Source of the DNA: Anaerovibrio sp.
Lineage (GTDB): Bacteria; Bacillota; Negativicutes; Selenomonadales; Selenomonadaceae
DNA length: 9,344 bases
Assembly (NCBI GenBank): GCA_016302095.1
Contig: JAEDOE010000029.1
Coordinates: 1-9,344 of the forward strand
Direction: 5' to 3'
Under the pieces are notes generated by a model. That model saw only the letters and a program-made list of their open reading frames with translations. It was not told the origin of the DNA and did not search any database. This document shows, one piece after another, positions 1 to 7,346 of this stretch. A program made the position numbers and the translations under genes. Position 1 is the first letter of the stretch. Each line of letters opens with the position of its first letter.

Positions 1-2205
1 CCTATTGAGTTCCGCATCCATGACTACGAGCTGACACTCAGGGTGGATGATGCGAAGAAGATAACTATTGAGAAGATAGAGCCGGAGCAGGAGCAGGCGG
101 AAAAGCCAAGGGCTCACAAGTCTAGAAGCCACCATCCAGGCCTTGGTGAAGGTGGCAAATATCATGTGAAGCAGGGGGAAAATCCCCTGCCGGATGACCA
201 GCTGCTGACCTTTGCCCTTGCCGGGAACCAGAACTGCGGCAAGACTACGCTGTTTAACCAGCTGACCGGCTCCAACCAGCATGTGGGCAATTTCCCGGGG
301 GTGACGGTGGATCAGAAAAGCGGCAGCATCCGGGGGCACAAGCTGACCAGGATTACGGATTTGCCGGGAATTTATTCCATGTCCCCTTACACCGAGGAGG
401 AGATTGTCTCCCGGCAGTTTATCTTGAGGGAGCAGCCTACAGGTATCATCAATATTGTGGATGCCACCAATATTGAGCGCAACCTGTATCTTACCTTGCA
501 GCTTATTGAGCTGAACCGTCCCATGGTGCTGGCATTGAACATGATGGATGAGCTGACCGGCAACGGCGGTTCCGTGGATATTAACGCTATGGAGTCCATT
601 CTGGGCATTCCCGTAGTGCCTATTTCCGCTGTCAGGGGTGAAGGCATCGAGGAGCTGGTGCAGCATGCCCTCCATGTGGCTCATTATCAGGAAACGCCGG
701 GGCGCATGGATTTCTGCGATGCGGAAAGCCGCGGCGGTGCATTGCATCGCTGCCTGCATGGCATTATGCACCTGATTGAGGACCATGCCGCCAAGGCGGA
801 AATCCCGGTGCGCTTTGCGGCTACCAAAATCGTGGAGGGCGACAAGAGGATTATGGATGCCCTGCAACTGGATTTGAATGAGCGGGATATGATTGAGCAT
901 ATCATCTGCCAGATGGAGATGGAAGGGGGCCTGGACAGGGCGGCGGCTATTGCGGATATGCGGTTTTCCTTTATCAAGCAGCTGGCAAAGCGTTCTGTCA
1001 GGAAGGCAAAGGAAAGCCGCCAGCATGAAAGGAGCCGCCGCATTGACAAGGTGCTGACAGATAAGTATCTTGCTATTCCGTCCTTTGTGGCTATTATGAG
1101 CCTGGTGTTTTTCCTGACCTTTAATGTCATCGGTGCCTTTTTGCAGGATTTGCTGGCTGCCGGTATTGAGGCATTGCAGGGGCAGGCAGATGAGCTGCTG
1201 GGGAGGCTGGCGGTGAATGAGGCGTTGCGCTCCCTGGTGATTGATGGCATCTTTACCGGCGTGGGCACGGTGCTTTCCTTCCTGCCCATTGTGGTGACGC
1301 TGTTTTTCTTCCTGTCTTTGCTGGAGGATACGGGCTATATGGCGCGGATTGCCTTTGTGATGGACAAGTGGCTCAGGAAAATCGGCCTGTCCGGGCGGAG
1401 CATCGTGCCCCTTTTGATTGGCTTTGGCTGCAGCGTACCGGCAATCATGGCTACCCGAACCCTGCCTTCCAAGCGGGACAGGCGCATGACGATTTTGCTG
1501 ACGCCTTTTATGAGCTGTTCCGCCAAACTGCCGATTTATGCCTTCTTTATTGCGGCATTTTTTGGGGAGTATGGCGCCCTGCCTATGATTTTGCTGTATT
1601 TCGGGGGTATCCTGATGGGCATACTGGCGGCATATCTGGGCAAGGTAACGAAGTTCAAGGGGGAGGCAGTGCCTTTTGTGATGGAGCTGCCAAATTATCG
1701 CATGCCGGGAATGCGGAATGTCATGCAGCTTCTGTGGGAAAAGGCAAGGGATTTTCTGGAACGTGCCTTTACGGTTATCTTTGTGGCATGCGTTGTTATC
1801 TGGTTTTTGCAGACCTTTGATTTCCGCCTTGATATGGTGGAAAATTCCTCTGACAGCATGCTGGCGGCCATCGCCGGGCTGCTTGCCCCTGTCTTTGCTC
1901 CGCTGGGCTTTGGGGACTGGCGGATTTCCACCGCCCTGATTTCCGGCTTTATGGCCAAGGAAAGCGTGGTATCAACCCTGGGGGTGCTGTTCGGCACAAA
2001 TTCGCTGGCGGAGAATGTGCTGACGCCTCTGGCCGCGGCCTCTCTTTTGACCTTCTGCCTGCTGTATACCCCTTGCGTGGCGGCCATCAGCGCGGTGAAG
2101 CGTGAGCTGGGGGCAGGCTGGGCCCTGTGGGTGGTGGCCTTCCAGTGCCTGGTGGCATGGCTGGCGGCCTTTGTGGTGCATGGTATTGGCATGTTGCTGC
2201 TGTAA
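1..2205 (+). CDS. feoB: Ferrous iron transporter FeoB, probably a FeoA-FeoB fusion (5' end outside window)
   Basis: GTP-driven Fe(II) importer of the inner membrane. The frame is open from base 1 with no stop. Its first residues (PIEFRIHDYELTLR, then VDDAKKITIEKI) look like the end of a FeoA SH3-like domain, followed by a charged linker and an HPGLGEGG motif. Numbering residues from the GTG at 43, the G domain has G1 GNQNCGKTT (61-69), switch I VGNFPGVTVD (81-90), G3 DLPG (106-109), G4 NMMD (166-169) and a G5-like SAV (195-197). The membrane part follows from about 345, with both Gate repeats: GCSVPAIMATRTL with Cys463, and LYTPCVAAISAVKREL near 675-689. The GTG at 43 has no Shine-Dalgarno and the first in-frame ATG lies inside the G domain, so a fusion is favoured over a separate feoB. 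A GTG at codon 42 of that numbering, with GAAGGTGG 10 nt before it, is the main alternative start. Domain assignment is secure; the fusion is inferred from the visible 14 upstream codons. Confidence 0.9.
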   Translation, partial: PIEFRIHDYELTLRVDDAKKITIEKIEPEQEQAEKPRAHKSRSHHPGLGEGGKYHVKQGENPLPDDQLLTFALAGNQNCGKTTLFNQLTGSNQHVGNFPGVTVDQKSGSIRGHKLTRITDLPGIYSMSPYTEEEIVSRQFILREQPTGIINIVDATNIERNLYLTLQLIELNRPMVLALNMMDELTGNGGSVDINAMESILGIPVVPISAVRGEGIEELVQHALHVAHYQETPGRMDFCDAESRGGALHRCLHGIMHLIEDHAAKAEIPVRFAATKIVEGDKRIMDALQLDLNERDMIEHIICQMEMEGGLDRAAAIADMRFSFIKQLAKRSVRKAKESRQHERSRRIDKVLTDKYLAIPSFVAIMSLVFFLTFNVIGAFLQDLLAAGIEALQGQADELLGRLAVNEALRSLVIDGIFTGVGTVLSFLPIVVTLFFFLSLLEDTGYMARIAFVMDKWLRKIGLSGRSIVPLLIGFGCSVPAIMATRTLPSKRDRRMTILLTPFMSCSAKLPIYAFFIAAFFGEYGALPMILLYFGGILMGILAAYLGKVTKFKGEAVPFVMELPNYRMPGMRNVMQLLWEKARDFLERAFTVIFVACVVIWFLQTFDFRLDMVENSSDSMLAAIAGLLAPVFAPLGFGDWRISTALISGFMAKESVVSTLGVLFGTNSLAENVLTPLAAASLLTFCLLYTPCVAAISAVKRELGAGWALWVVAFQCLVAWLAAFVVHGIGMLLL

Positions 2206-2250
2206 AATGTAAAAGCCGAAAATATATGTAAAATATAAAAGCATATAATA

Positions 2251-2287
2251 AAAGGCTGGTGCCCTCGTTGAAGGGGCATCAGCCTTT
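2251..2287. terminator. Bidirectional hairpin terminator between feoB and clpX
   Basis: A 14-bp stem (2251-2264 with 2274-2287, AAAGGCTGGTGCCC against GGGCATCAGCCTTT, one G-U pair) encloses a 9-nt loop. It lies 46 bp past the feoB stop and 40 bp past the clpX stop, between convergent genes. The T-rich stretch on the + side (TTTTGCTATTTCATTTAGTTT) is loose, and the leftward side is A/T-rich on the other strand, so it may serve both genes. Confidence 0.8.
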
Positions 2288-2326
2288 TGCTATTTCATTT
2301 AGTTTTTTATCGCCCGGCAGAGAAAA

Positions 2327-3613
2327 TCAGATTTCCTCTACGGCAGGTGCGGTGTGGTTGTTGATGCAGTCCTCGGTGATGGTGACGCGGCGAGGGGTAT
2401 CGGAGCGGGGGATATCAAACATGATATCCAGCATGGTGTCCTCGATGATGCCCTTCAGGGAACGGGCGCCGGTCTTTCTTTCAATGGCTTTCTTTGCCAC
2501 GGCGCGAAGTGCCGCCTCGTCAAACTCCAAATCCACCTTGTCCATTTCCATCAGCTTCTTGTACTGCTTGACAGGGGCGTTGCGCGGCTCCGTGAGAATG
2601 CGCAGCAGGGCGTCCTCGTCAAGGGTTTCCAGAGTGCAGATGACAGGCAGGCGGCCGATGATTTCCGGGATGATGCCGAATTTCATCAAATCCTCCGGCG
2701 TTACCTGATGGATAAGCTGGTTGTACTCAGGCTTTTCGCTCTGCCCCTCAATCTTGGCACCGAAGCCGATGCTGGAATCGGTTTTCTTCAGCCTCTTGGC
2801 GATGATTTTTTCAATGCCTACAAAGGCACCGCCTACGATAAAAAGAATATTCTTGGTGTTGACCTTGATGGTCGGTGCCTCAGGATGCTTGCGCTGGCCT
2901 CTGGCGGTAAACTCCACCTCGTTGCCCTCCAGCATCTTCAAAAGGGCCTGCTGCACGCCCTCGTGGCCCGGATCTGCCGTAATGGTGTTGTTCTCCCCGG
3001 ATTTGCGGGCAATCTTGTCGAATTCATCCAGATAGATGATGCCGTGCTCGCAGCGGCTCACATCCTTGTTGGCGGCGTAGTAAAGGTTGCGGACTGCCAC
3101 CTCTACATCGGAGCCTACAAAGCCTGCCTCGGTGAGGCTGGAGGCATCCGTAACGGCAAAGGGAATATCCAGCCTTTTGGCCAGATGGGACAGGAGGGCG
3201 GTCTTGCCGCAGCCGGAAGGCCCCATGATGATAACGTTGGACTTCTCTATTTCATCCAGCTCGTCATCCTTGTGGTCAAAGCCGTACTTCATGCGCTTGT
3301 AGTGGTTGTAGATAGCCACGGACAGGATTTTCTTTGCCCTGTCCTGATTGATGATGTACTGGTCCAGGTAGTCCTTTACCAGATGAGGCTTGATATTTGC
3401 CATTTCCTGGTCGATGTTGGCAGCCGCCTCCACCTTCTGCTGGTCCTGCTGGTCAGCTTCATGAGCCTCTATGGCATGATAAATATCCTTGATGCAGTGG
3501 GCGCAGATGGCAAAATCAGAGCGCGGGTCATAAATCGGCAAATCGTACTGTGACTTTGGCACAATGCGGCGCTTGCAGAAGCTGCACTGGATTGCTGGTT
3601 CGTTGTTTGACAT
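2327..3613 (-). CDS. clpX: Divergent ClpX-type AAA+ unfoldase
   Basis: ATP-dependent protein unfoldase of the ClpX family, normally feeding ClpP. In 428 residues it has an N-terminal four-cysteine zinc site (C10, C13, C37, C40; 23 residues between the pairs rather than the usual 18), Walker A GPSGCGKT (131-138), Walker B IIYLDE (192-197), an RKH loop (241-243), an IGF loop for ClpP docking (282-284), the arginine finger in IGRLPV (R321) and sensor 2 GAR (R384). Departures from the usual ClpX are visible: pore loop 1 reads GFVGSDVE instead of GYVGEDVE, and the next pore-loop segment reads ITADPGHEG where ITRDVSGEG is normal. Start: ATG with AGAGAGGA 7 nt upstream. It stands alone, not beside clpP or tig, so it may be a second, specialised ClpX rather than the housekeeping one. 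A functional ATPase is expected; substrate preference is unknown. Confidence 0.88.
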   Translation of the reverse strand: MSNNEPAIQCSFCKRRIVPKSQYDLPIYDPRSDFAICAHCIKDIYHAIEAHEADQQDQQKVEAAANIDQEMANIKPHLVKDYLDQYIINQDRAKKILSVAIYNHYKRMKYGFDHKDDELDEIEKSNVIIMGPSGCGKTALLSHLAKRLDIPFAVTDASSLTEAGFVGSDVEVAVRNLYYAANKDVSRCEHGIIYLDEFDKIARKSGENNTITADPGHEGVQQALLKMLEGNEVEFTARGQRKHPEAPTIKVNTKNILFIVGGAFVGIEKIIAKRLKKTDSSIGFGAKIEGQSEKPEYNQLIHQVTPEDLMKFGIIPEIIGRLPVICTLETLDEDALLRILTEPRNAPVKQYKKLMEMDKVDLEFDEAALRAVAKKAIERKTGARSLKGIIEDTMLDIMFDIPRSDTPRRVTITEDCINNHTAPAVEEI

Positions 3614-3677
3614 AATCTAGTCCTCTCTATAAAAAATAATTTTTTAGCTGATTGGGCAGTGATACTCTACCTTATAT

Positions 3678-3706
3678 ATTATGGTGTATATGGGCTAAAT
3701 TTTCAA
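3678..3706 (-). promoter_or_regulatory. Sigma-A-type promoter of the clpX gene
   Basis: On the - strand TTGAAA (3706-3701), a 17-nt spacer and CATAAT (3683-3678) precede the clpX start by about 65 bp, giving a leader of roughly 58 nt. A short AT palindrome (about 3630-3646) lies in that leader. No CtsR or CIRCE operator is apparent. Confidence 0.6.
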
Positions 3707-3726
3707 GATATTTTTCTAATAATCTG

Positions 3727-3755
3727 TTGCGCCTGCGAGGCTGCTATGATATAAT
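3727..3755 (+). promoter_or_regulatory. Promoter of rpmE with extended -10
   Basis: TTGCGC (3727-3732), a 17-nt spacer, then TATAAT (3750-3755) preceded by TGA, an extended -10. Transcription should begin near 3762, giving a leader of about 131 nt before rpmE. Confidence 0.75.
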
Positions 3756-3761
3756 ATCACA

Positions 3762-3892
3762 AGTCGGATTTTGTGATCCGCGAAGTTGATTATTTCGGCT
3801 TTGCCCCATTGAGGGAAGCTAAGTCGGACCAAGTCTTCGCAGAGAGGACTTGTAATACTCCCAAGAATGGGGAAAAGCGAGGTGTATAGATA
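3762..3892 (+). promoter_or_regulatory. Structured rpmE leader RNA, probable L31 autoregulatory element
   Basis: The transcript from the promoter above folds well by eye. A small hairpin (CGGAT 3765-3769 with ATCCG 3776-3780) is followed by a long-range stem: 3798-3810 (GCTTTGCCCCATT) pairs with 3866-3878 (AATGGGGAAAAGC), 12 pairs with one G-A mismatch. Past a small internal loop (GA against AAG), GGGA 3813-3816 pairs with TCCC 3859-3862. The apex is a 9-bp hairpin, 3830-3838 with 3844-3852, closing a GCAGA loop. The 3' strand of the long stem ends at 3878, directly before the Shine-Dalgarno GAGGTG (3879-3884), so folding or protein binding could block ribosome access. Leaders upstream of rpmE that sense excess L31 are known in several bacterial groups; whether this matches one of those families is not tested here. 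Confidence 0.65.
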
Positions 3893-4090
3893 ATGCAGAA
3901 CGGTATTCATCCAGAGTATTTCGAGGCAAAGGTTGTCTGCGGCTGCGGCAATACTTTTACTACCGGCTCCACCAAGGCTGAGCTGAGAGTTGATGTTTGC
4001 TCCAAGTGCCATCCTTTCTTCACCGGCCGTCAGCGTGATATTGCAGCTGGTGGACGTATTGAGAAGTTCAACAAGCGTTACGCAAAATAA
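3893..4090 (+). CDS. rpmE: 50S ribosomal protein L31, zinc-binding type
   Basis: Small large-subunit ribosomal protein of 65 residues, the usual size, lying at the subunit interface. It keeps the zinc ligands of the C+ form: C16 and C18 (CGCGN), C36 and C39 ([10 protein letters not shown]), and ends in the typical [11 protein letters not shown]. The ATG follows GAGGTG by 8 nt. It is a single-gene unit with its own promoter, structured leader and downstream terminator. In many bacteria the zinc form is replaced by a zinc-free paralogue under zinc starvation; no paralogue lies in this window. Confidence 0.97.
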   Translation: MQNGIHPEYFEAKVVCGCGNTFTTGSTKAELRVDVCSKCHPFFTGRQRDIAAGGRIEKFNKRYAK

Positions 4091-4098
4091 GAACTGGG

Positions 4099-4126
4099 GA
4101 GCAGGGCAGATGTCCTGCTCTTTTTT
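4099..4126 (+). terminator. Intrinsic terminator of rpmE
   Basis: GAGCAGG (4099-4105) pairs with CCTGCTC (4114-4120), extendable by a G-U and a C-G pair, followed at once by six T residues (4121-4126). It begins 9 bp after the rpmE stop and separates rpmE from the next operon. Confidence 0.9.
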
Positions 4127-4175
4127 ACTATGTGGATTTACCCTTTTTCGATAGAGAGTTTTCCTTTTTATGATT

Positions 4176-4207
4176 TTGACAGGCTAAGATACGATATAGA
4201 TTAGTAT
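4176..4207 (+). promoter_or_regulatory. Possible promoter of the DUF1385-prfA-prmC-tsaC operon
   Basis: A perfect TTGACA at 4176-4181 lies between the rpmE terminator and the next gene. The -10 is unclear: TAGATT (4197-4202) gives a 15-nt spacer and TAGTAT (4202-4207) a 20-nt one. The position fits an operon promoter, but the -10 ambiguity keeps this tentative. Confidence 0.4.
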
Positions 4208-4275
4208 AGGGCTGTGTTCTTTTTTTGTTTTGTGGCGAGCTATAAAAGGTTTATTGCGAAAGGTTTATATAGATT

Positions 4276-5169
4276 ATGGAAGAAAAGAAGATTACGATTG
4301 GCGGGCAGGCGGTCATCGAGGGCGTTATGATGCGCGGCCCGGAGCTGGTGGCTACGGCGGTGAGGAATCCCCAGGGGCGCATTGAGCTGGAGGTAAAGCC
4401 TGTGAACTCCATTGCGGACAGGTATCCTATTTTTAAGAAGCCTATGCTGAGAGGCTGCGTGTCCCTGTTTGAGTCATTGGTGATGGGCATCCGTTCCCTG
4501 GGCTACTCTGCCCAGATGGCAGGGGAGGAGGATGAGCAGCTGACAGACAGGGAGCTGGCAGGCACCATGATTTTTGCTTTTGCCCTGGCGGCGGTGCTGT
4601 TTATTGCCATTCCTACGGGGGCGGCAAAGCTGTTTCACGTTATTACGGAGGACCCGGTGTTTTTGAATCTGATGGAAGGATTTTTGCGGCTGTTTATTTT
4701 TATGGCGTATATTTTTGCCATTTCCCGCATGAAGGATATACAGAGGGTGTTCCAGTATCATGGGGCGGAGCACAAGACCATTGCCTGCTTTGAGGCGGGG
4801 GAAGCCCTGACGGTGGAGAATGTGGCAAGGCATACCCGGCTTCATAAGCGGTGCGGCACATCCTTTTTGCTGATTGTCATGCTGGTGAGCATTTTTGTCT
4901 TTGCCTTTTTGGGCTGGCCGGACCTGGCGGAGAGGATTGCCAGCAGGATTGTCCTCCTGCCGGTGGTGGCAGGGATTTCCTACGAGATAATCCGCTTTTC
5001 AGCCAATTCGGATAACTGCCTTCTGGGCTGGGCGGTGAAGCCGGGGCTGTGGCTGCAGAAGCTGACCACAAGGGAGCCGGAGCCGGAGATGATTGAGGTG
5101 GCTATCGAGTCTGCCAAGGCGGTGCTGCCGGAGGATAAAATCCCTTCAGGGACAGGCTCCTACAGATAG
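4276..5169 (+). CDS. DUF1385 (YqhQ-family) integral membrane protein
   Basis: Conserved membrane protein of unknown biochemical function, 297 residues. Family hallmarks are visible: GGQAVIEGVMMRGP at 9-22, RVFQYHGAEHKTIACFEAGE at 157-176 (a His/Glu/Cys-rich cytosolic patch that could bind metal) and HTRLHKRCGTSFLL at 186-199. Four hydrophobic segments lie near 95-118, 131-151, 196-214 and 223-243, so the protein should span the membrane. It is the first gene of an apparent operon with prfA, prmC and tsaC, an association seen in other Bacillota but not explained. The ATG follows AAAGG by 12 nt, a long spacing; the 10-mer AAAGGTTTAT occurs twice just before it (4245-4254 and 4259-4268). No function is proposed beyond family membership. 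Confidence 0.93.
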   Translation: MEEKKITIGGQAVIEGVMMRGPELVATAVRNPQGRIELEVKPVNSIADRYPIFKKPMLRGCVSLFESLVMGIRSLGYSAQMAGEEDEQLTDRELAGTMIFAFALAAVLFIAIPTGAAKLFHVITEDPVFLNLMEGFLRLFIFMAYIFAISRMKDIQRVFQYHGAEHKTIACFEAGEALTVENVARHTRLHKRCGTSFLLIVMLVSIFVFAFLGWPDLAERIASRIVLLPVVAGISYEIIRFSANSDNCLLGWAVKPGLWLQKLTTREPEPEMIEVAIESAKAVLPEDKIPSGTGSYR

Positions 5170-5232
5170 CAGCCTTAGATGATATTTGTGTGATTGTTTT
5201 GAGCAGTATTTTTGCGCAGGAGATTGTGATTT

Positions 5233-5252
5233 CATCAGCCGGATAGCTGGTG
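5233..5252 (+). other. Small hairpin just before the prfA ribosome binding site
   Basis: CATCAGC (5233-5239) can pair with GCTGGTG (5246-5252), seven pairs with one G-U, around a 6-nt loop. The prfA Shine-Dalgarno AAGGGGA starts 3 nt later. This could tune prfA translation or mark a processing site, or be chance. The rest of the 98-nt gap between the DUF1385 gene and prfA shows no promoter or terminator I can support. Confidence 0.3.
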
Positions 5253-5267
5253 GCAAGGGGAACAGAT

Positions 5268-6344
5268 ATGAACATGATTGATAAATTGCAGGCTGTGGAG
5301 GACAAGTTTCTGGAGCTGGAATCCCTGATAAGTGACCCCTCCGTGCTGGCGGATATGCCAAGATGGCAGAGGTACAACAGGGAGCATGCCGGGCTGGAGC
5401 CTATTGTAGCGGCTTATCGGGAATATAAGGCGGTATGCCATGCCATTGAGGATAGCAAGGCAATGCTGGATGAGGGCATTGAGGAGGATGATTTCCGCCA
5501 CATGGTGGAGGAGGAGCTGGCAGAGCAGCGCAGCCGCAAGGAGCAGCTGGATAATGAGCTGCCGGTCTTGCTTTTGCCACGGGACCCTAACGATGACAAG
5601 AACGTAATCGTGGAAATCCGCGGCGGCGTAGGCGGCGAGGAAGCGGCACTTTTTGCGGGAGACCTTTTCCGCATGTACAGCCGTTATGCAGAGGCTCAGG
5701 GCTGGCGCGTCAGCATTCTTGACGCCAATCCTACGGAGATTGGCGGCTTCAAGGAGATTTCCTTTGCGGTGGAGGGAAATGGCGCCTATAGCAAGCTGAA
5801 ATATGAGAGCGGCACTCACCGTGTTCAGCGGGTGCCTGTGACTGAGTCAGGGGGGCGCATCCATACCTCGGCGGTGACGGTGGCTGTCCTGCCGGAGGCT
5901 GACGAGGTGGATGTGGATATCAAGGCGGAGGAGCTGCGCATTGACACCTATCGTGCCGGCGGTGCAGGCGGACAGTATGTCAACAAGACAGAGTCCGCTA
6001 TCCGCATTACCCACCTGCCTACGGGTATCGTGGTGCAGTGCCAGGATGAGAAGTCCCAGCTGAAAAACAAGGAAAAGGCAATGCGGGTGCTCCGTGCCAG
6101 GGTGCTGGAGCAGGCGCAGCAGCAGCAGGCGGACGCCATTGCTGCGGACAGAAAGAGCCAGGTGGGTTCCGGTGACCGCAGTGAGCGCATCCGTACCTAC
6201 AATTTTCCTCAGGGCAGGGTAACGGACCATCGTATCGGGCTGACCCTGCACAAGCTGGATTTTGTGCTGAACGGGCAGCTGGATGAGCTTTTGAACGGGC
6301 TGATTACTGCCGACCAGGCAGAGAGATTGAAAAAGGTGCAGTAA
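5268..6344 (+). CDS. prfA: Peptide chain release factor 1 (RF1)
   Basis: Reads UAA and UAG in the ribosomal A site and triggers peptide release. With the chosen start it has 358 residues, the family norm. The codon-recognition tripeptide is PVT (190-192), the P-x-T form of RF1 rather than the SPF of RF2. The catalytic loop is [12 protein letters not shown] with GGQ at 234-236; Q236 is the residue methylated by PrmC. The position after GGQ is Tyr where His is common, a mild variation. Start: ATG at 5268 has AAGGGGA (5255-5261) 6 nt upstream; the GTG at 5250 lacks a binding site and would overlap this one. The stop is one base before prmC and the prmC Shine-Dalgarno lies within this gene, so translation is probably coupled. 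Confidence 0.97.
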   Translation: MNMIDKLQAVEDKFLELESLISDPSVLADMPRWQRYNREHAGLEPIVAAYREYKAVCHAIEDSKAMLDEGIEEDDFRHMVEEELAEQRSRKEQLDNELPVLLLPRDPNDDKNVIVEIRGGVGGEEAALFAGDLFRMYSRYAEAQGWRVSILDANPTEIGGFKEISFAVEGNGAYSKLKYESGTHRVQRVPVTESGGRIHTSAVTVAVLPEADEVDVDIKAEELRIDTYRAGGAGGQYVNKTESAIRITHLPTGIVVQCQDEKSQLKNKEKAMRVLRARVLEQAQQQQADAIAADRKSQVGSGDRSERIRTYNFPQGRVTDHRIGLTLHKLDFVLNGQLDELLNGLITADQAERLKKVQ

Positions 6345-6345
6345 G

Positions 6346-7272
6346 ATGGCAGAGCGGAAGGATTTTAATGGTGCCGGTAGTCAGGGGCAGGAGGTCTGGA
6401 CCATCGGCAGGATATTGAAGTGGACAGAGGGATATTTCAAAAAGGCAGGGCTGGACTCCCCACGGCTGGATGCGGAGGTGCTGCTTTCCCATGTGCTGAA
6501 GAAGGAGCGCATCTTTCTCTATGTGCATTTTGACCAGCCTATGGAGGCGGCAGAGCTGGCAGCCTACAAGGATTGCATCAAGCGCAGGGTGCAGCATCAG
6601 CCTGTGGCGTATATTACGGGGCACAAGGAGTTTATGGGGCTGGATTTCCGGGTGACACCGGCAACCCTGATACCTCGCCCTGATACGGAAATTTTGGTGG
6701 AGGCAGTTCTCCAGCGGCTAAAGGCAGGCACGGAGGCAGAGGGGAGCATGATTGCAGATATCGGCACCGGCAGCGGTGCTATCTGCCTGTCCCTTTTGAA
6801 TTATCTGCCCCGGCTGCAGGCTGTGACGGTGGATATTTCCCCGGAGGCTCTGGCAGTGGCAGAGGAAAATGCCAGGGAGCTGGGGCTTTCGGAGCGGGCT
6901 GAGTTTTTGCAGGGAGATATGCTGGTGCCATTGAAGGAGCAGTCAGCAAGGTTCTCCGGCAGGCTGGCGGCGATAGTTTCCAATCCGCCTTATATTCCAC
7001 GGGGGGATATTGCCGGGCTGGCGCCTGATGTGAGGGCTTTTGAGCCTATAGGGGCGCTGGATGGCGGTGAGGACGGGCTGGACTTTTATCGCAGGCTGCT
7101 GGCTGAGGGAGCAGAGTTTTTGCAGGGGGATGGCTTTTTGGCTATGGAAGCAGGTATTCATCAGGCGCAGCAGCTGAAGGCTCTGGCAGAGTCCCTTCCC
7201 CAGTGGGGCAGGTGCGAAATCATCAGGGATTTGGCCGGGATTGAAAGGGTTGTGGTGCTGTGGAAGAAGTAG
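6346..7272 (+). CDS. prmC: Release factor glutamine N5-methyltransferase
   Basis: Transfers a methyl group from S-adenosylmethionine to the glutamine of the GGQ motif in release factors, including the product of the gene just upstream. It has 308 residues: an N-terminal helical substrate-binding domain (about 17-100), the family motif LIPRPDTE (108-115), the AdoMet motif DIGTGSGA (138-145), an acidic VDIS (162-165) at the end of the next strand, and the active-site NPPY (213-216). It is some 20-25 residues longer than typical, from a charged, glycine-rich N-terminal tail. The ATG has AAAAGG (6331-6336) 9 nt upstream inside the end of prfA, and only one base separates the genes. Confidence 0.96.
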   Translation: MAERKDFNGAGSQGQEVWTIGRILKWTEGYFKKAGLDSPRLDAEVLLSHVLKKERIFLYVHFDQPMEAAELAAYKDCIKRRVQHQPVAYITGHKEFMGLDFRVTPATLIPRPDTEILVEAVLQRLKAGTEAEGSMIADIGTGSGAICLSLLNYLPRLQAVTVDISPEALAVAEENARELGLSERAEFLQGDMLVPLKEQSARFSGRLAAIVSNPPYIPRGDIAGLAPDVRAFEPIGALDGGEDGLDFYRRLLAEGAEFLQGDGFLAMEAGIHQAQQLKALAESLPQWGRCEIIRDLAGIERVVVLWKK

Positions 7273-7346
7273 CTGGCATATGGGCTGTTTTTTCAGAGGT
7301 GCACAGTTGGCGGTTATCGGTTGGCTGCTACGAGGTGATTTAGGTT

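Noticed and set aside
43..45. GTG at 43 as the start of feoB
   Set aside because: No Shine-Dalgarno, and the frame is open and FeoA-like upstream, so the gene most likely starts outside the window.
2354..3553. A 399-codon open frame on the + strand opposite clpX
   Set aside because: It mirrors the clpX coding sequence, has no binding site or recognisable motif, and clpX has all family hallmarks on the other strand.
3614..3720. CtsR or CIRCE operator upstream of clpX
   Set aside because: Neither the CtsR heptad repeat nor the TTAGCACTC/GAGTGCTAA pair is present.
3716..4012. A 98-codon frame on the - strand across the rpmE promoter, leader and gene
   Set aside because: It overlaps a clear promoter, structured leader and the 5' part of rpmE in antisense and shows no family motif.
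4127..4275. Riboswitch or small RNA upstream of the DUF1385 gene
   Set aside because: Only a TTGACA box and a 10-nt direct repeat are visible; no extended pairing was found.
5250..5252. GTG as the prfA start
   Set aside because: The ribosome binding site AAGGGGA lies after it and is correctly spaced for the ATG at 5268, which also gives the usual RF1 N terminus.
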